NCBI GenBank assembly: GCA_023251275.1
Contig: JAHEZC010000120.1
Span: forward strand, 1-7,467
Direction of reading: 5' to 3'
DNA: 7,467 bases
Source of the DNA: Parafilimonas sp.
GTDB taxonomy: Bacteria; Bacteroidota; Bacteroidia; Chitinophagales; Chitinophagaceae
The stretch's first letter is position 1. Each line of letters begins with the position of its first letter. Below are positions 6,062 to 7,467 of the stretch, in pieces. The notes under the pieces were generated by a model, which saw only the letters and a program-made list of their open reading frames with translations, did not search any database and had not been told where the DNA came from. A program made the position numbers and the translations under genes.

Positions 6062-6818
6062 TTGGAAAAGTTAGTCATCATACCTACATATAATGAAAAA
6101 GAGAACATAAGCGACGTTCTGCAGGCGATCTTTTCGCTGAACAGGAATTATCATGTAGTGGTAATTGATGATAATTCACCTGATGGCACTGCTGACGTAG
6201 TACGAAGTATGATTGAAAAATATCCATTCCAGCTTTTTCTCGAAGATCGAATGGGAAAACTGGGATTAGGCACTGCATATATTCATGGATTCAAATGGGC
6301 TATTGACAAAGGCTATCAATATATTTTTGAGATGGATGCTGATTTTTCACATGATCCAAGCGACCTCGAAAAGCTTTACAGAGCCTGCAAATACGATGAC
6401 GCAGATGTTGCTGTGGGCAGTCGCTATGTACCCGGCGGCGAAAGGCGGTGCATTTTACACCAGGCTTATCACATGGATGCCGGTAAAGGATCCTACTGCG
6501 GGTTTTGTATGTTATAAAAGAGAAGTGCTCGAAACAATCAATCTTGATGAAATAAAATTTATCGGTTACGCTTTCCAGATAGAAATGAAATTTGCGGCAT
6601 GGAAACTTGGATTTAAAATCAGGGAAGTACCTATCGTATTTATTGACAGAAAAACCGGCATCAGTAAGATGAGTAAAGGAATTTTGAAAGAAGGTGTGTT
6701 TGGCGTATTAAAAATTCAATGGCACAGCATATTCAAAAATTACCGGAAAAGAGTAGGTGCAACAGAAATCAACCAGCGTTCTTCTTATTCAGAAGATATT
6801 CTTACCCAGAGCAAATAA
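6062..6818 (+). pseudogene. Dolichol-phosphate mannose synthase-like GT2 glycosyltransferase, broken by internal deletion and frameshift
   Basis: Family GT2 enzyme predicted to move a sugar from a nucleotide donor to a polyprenyl phosphate at the inner face of the membrane. The start appears to be TTG 6062 (EKLVIIPTYNEKENI); no in-frame ATG lies upstream before a stop at 6026. Motifs are VVVIDDNSPDGT (33-43), the metal-binding D92-A-D94 in FEMDADFSHDP, and VAVGSRYVPGG (116-126). The frame then leaves homology and stops at TGA-less nonsense ending TAA 6515-6517. Homology resumes one frame over at 6441 as KGGAFYTRLITWMPVKDPTAGF, then KFIGYAFQIEMKFAAWKLGF and KEGVFGVLKIQWHSIF, to TAA 6816-6818. 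Relatives have about 13 residues between the two GG motifs, with conserved NWPxxRxxxS; these are missing here. A loss of about 38 nt accounts for both the gap and the frame. Even with frame repair the enzyme would lack that Arg and Ser. It follows the exonuclease gene in the same direction. Confidence 0.85.
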
Positions 6819-6893
6819 TTTTTTCAAATAAATAAATTCAGGGCCGGCATTGTTCTCTAAATCCTGTGGCAATACATTTTCTTTGCAGCATAT

Positions 6894-7467
6894 ATGAAAT
6901 CTGCATTGCTTCAATTGCACGCTGTTGTTTTTTTATGGGGATTTACCGGTGTATTGGGAAGAGCTATTTCATTAGGTGAAGGATGGCTCGTTTGGTGGCG
7001 TTTGTGCATTACCGTAATTACACTCTGGCTTCTTTTTGCGTGGCAGAAAAGACTGCGTCTGGTTGCATGGAAAGATTTTATAAAGATTGCATCAATCGGT
7101 ACATTACTTTCTTTACACTGGCTGTTTTTTTACGGGAGCATTAAATATGCAGACGTATCCATTGCATTAACCTGCCTGTCCACTTCGGGATTATTTTCTG
7201 CTATCGTTGAACCATTCTTTTTCAGGCGCAGGTTAAATTTATTTGAAGTAATGCTTGGGTTATTTGCTGTTGCAGGAATTTATATTATCCATCATTCCAA
7301 TATTCGGTTTTCAGCCGGTATTTATATCGGATTGCTTTCAGCATTTTTTTATGTACTCGTTTCTATCCTGAATAAAAAAATAGTAACTGAATACAAACCG
7401 GCAGACATTACCTTATACCAACTTAGCGGGGGATTTATCGGGTTAACTTTTTTGATGCCCGTTTATG
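6894..7467 (+). CDS. EamA/DMT-family permease, N-terminal part (3' end outside window)
   Basis: The frame from ATG 6894 is open to the last base (191 codons) and runs off the window. It encodes a very hydrophobic protein: MKSALLQLHAVVFLWGFTGVLG (first helix with the LWGFTGVLG pattern of EamA proteins), GWLVWWRLCITVITLWLLFA, then a basic loop WQKRLRLVAWKDF. Further helices follow in IGTLLSLHWLFFYGSIKYAD, VSIALTCLSTSGLFSAIVEP (a conserved EamA helix that ends before FFFRRRLN) and VMLGLFAVAGIYIIHHSNIRF. The second EamA repeat begins at about residue 143 with GIYIGLLSAFFYVLVSILNKK. Family members are about 300 residues with ten helices and export amino acids or metabolites; the substrate here is unknown. 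It follows the glycosyltransferase gene by 75 bp without a clear terminator. Confidence 0.92.
   Translation, partial: MKSALLQLHAVVFLWGFTGVLGRAISLGEGWLVWWRLCITVITLWLLFAWQKRLRLVAWKDFIKIASIGTLLSLHWLFFYGSIKYADVSIALTCLSTSGLFSAIVEPFFFRRRLNLFEVMLGLFAVAGIYIIHHSNIRFSAGIYIGLLSAFFYVLVSILNKKIVTEYKPADITLYQLSGGFIGLTFLMPVY

Noticed and set aside
1..7467. Mobile element, CRISPR array, tRNA or rRNA genes, phage or toxin-antitoxin genes
   Set aside because: No transposase, terminal inverted repeats, spaced direct repeats, cloverleaf or rRNA-like sequence was found on either strand.

Overview
The window looks like chromosomal DNA of a Bacteroidota member, most likely Chitinophagales/Chitinophagaceae-like. The reasons are AT-rich intergenic DNA, weak or absent Shine-Dalgarno sites, an ECF sigma factor with a two-helix membrane anti-sigma protein, a DUF6249-type membrane protein, a YeeE/YedE + DUF6691 gene pair, and a Bacteroidetes-style TAnnTTTG -7 box. 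The taxonomy is inferred from protein character, not from a search.

Layout, left to right: the 3' part of trpS (1-678, +); a heptanucleotide TTGTATY tandem repeat (772-834); a deoxynucleoside kinase gene (864-1499, +) interrupted by an in-frame TGA; a convergent sigma/anti-sigma operon on the minus strand (anti-sigma 1563-2063, ECF sigma 2097-2681); a divergent DUF6249-like membrane protein gene (2834-3232, +, probably starting at 2873); a perfect 10-bp inverted repeat that fits a bidirectional terminator (3313-3345); a minus-strand two-gene sulfur-transporter-like operon (YeeE/YedE 3900-4471, DUF6691 3377-3895) in which both genes are broken; a long AT-rich intergenic region; a 49-codon lipoprotein-like gene (4803-4952, -); a DEDDh exonuclease gene (5212-5982, +); a dolichol-phosphate-mannose-synthase-like GT2 gene (6062-6818, +) broken by an apparent internal deletion; and the 5' part of an EamA/DMT permease gene (6894 to the window end, +).

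Two things stand out. First, the space between the sigma gene and the DUF6249 gene carries two outward-facing copies of one bipartite motif, CTGTAACCT-N14-TAGTCA. Each points at one of the two genes and the spacing is identical. This reads as a self-regulated ECF promoter pair, making the sigma factor, its anti-sigma partner and the small membrane protein one regulatory module. Second, four of the ten larger genes carry separate lesions of different kinds: TGA for an expected Gly, TAA for an expected Leu, a one-base frameshift next to an A6 run, and an internal deletion of about 38 nt. Each lies in or just before a conserved motif. Either this locus is decaying or the assembly has errors; sequence alone cannot decide, and the substitutions and the deletion are not the usual homopolymer error.
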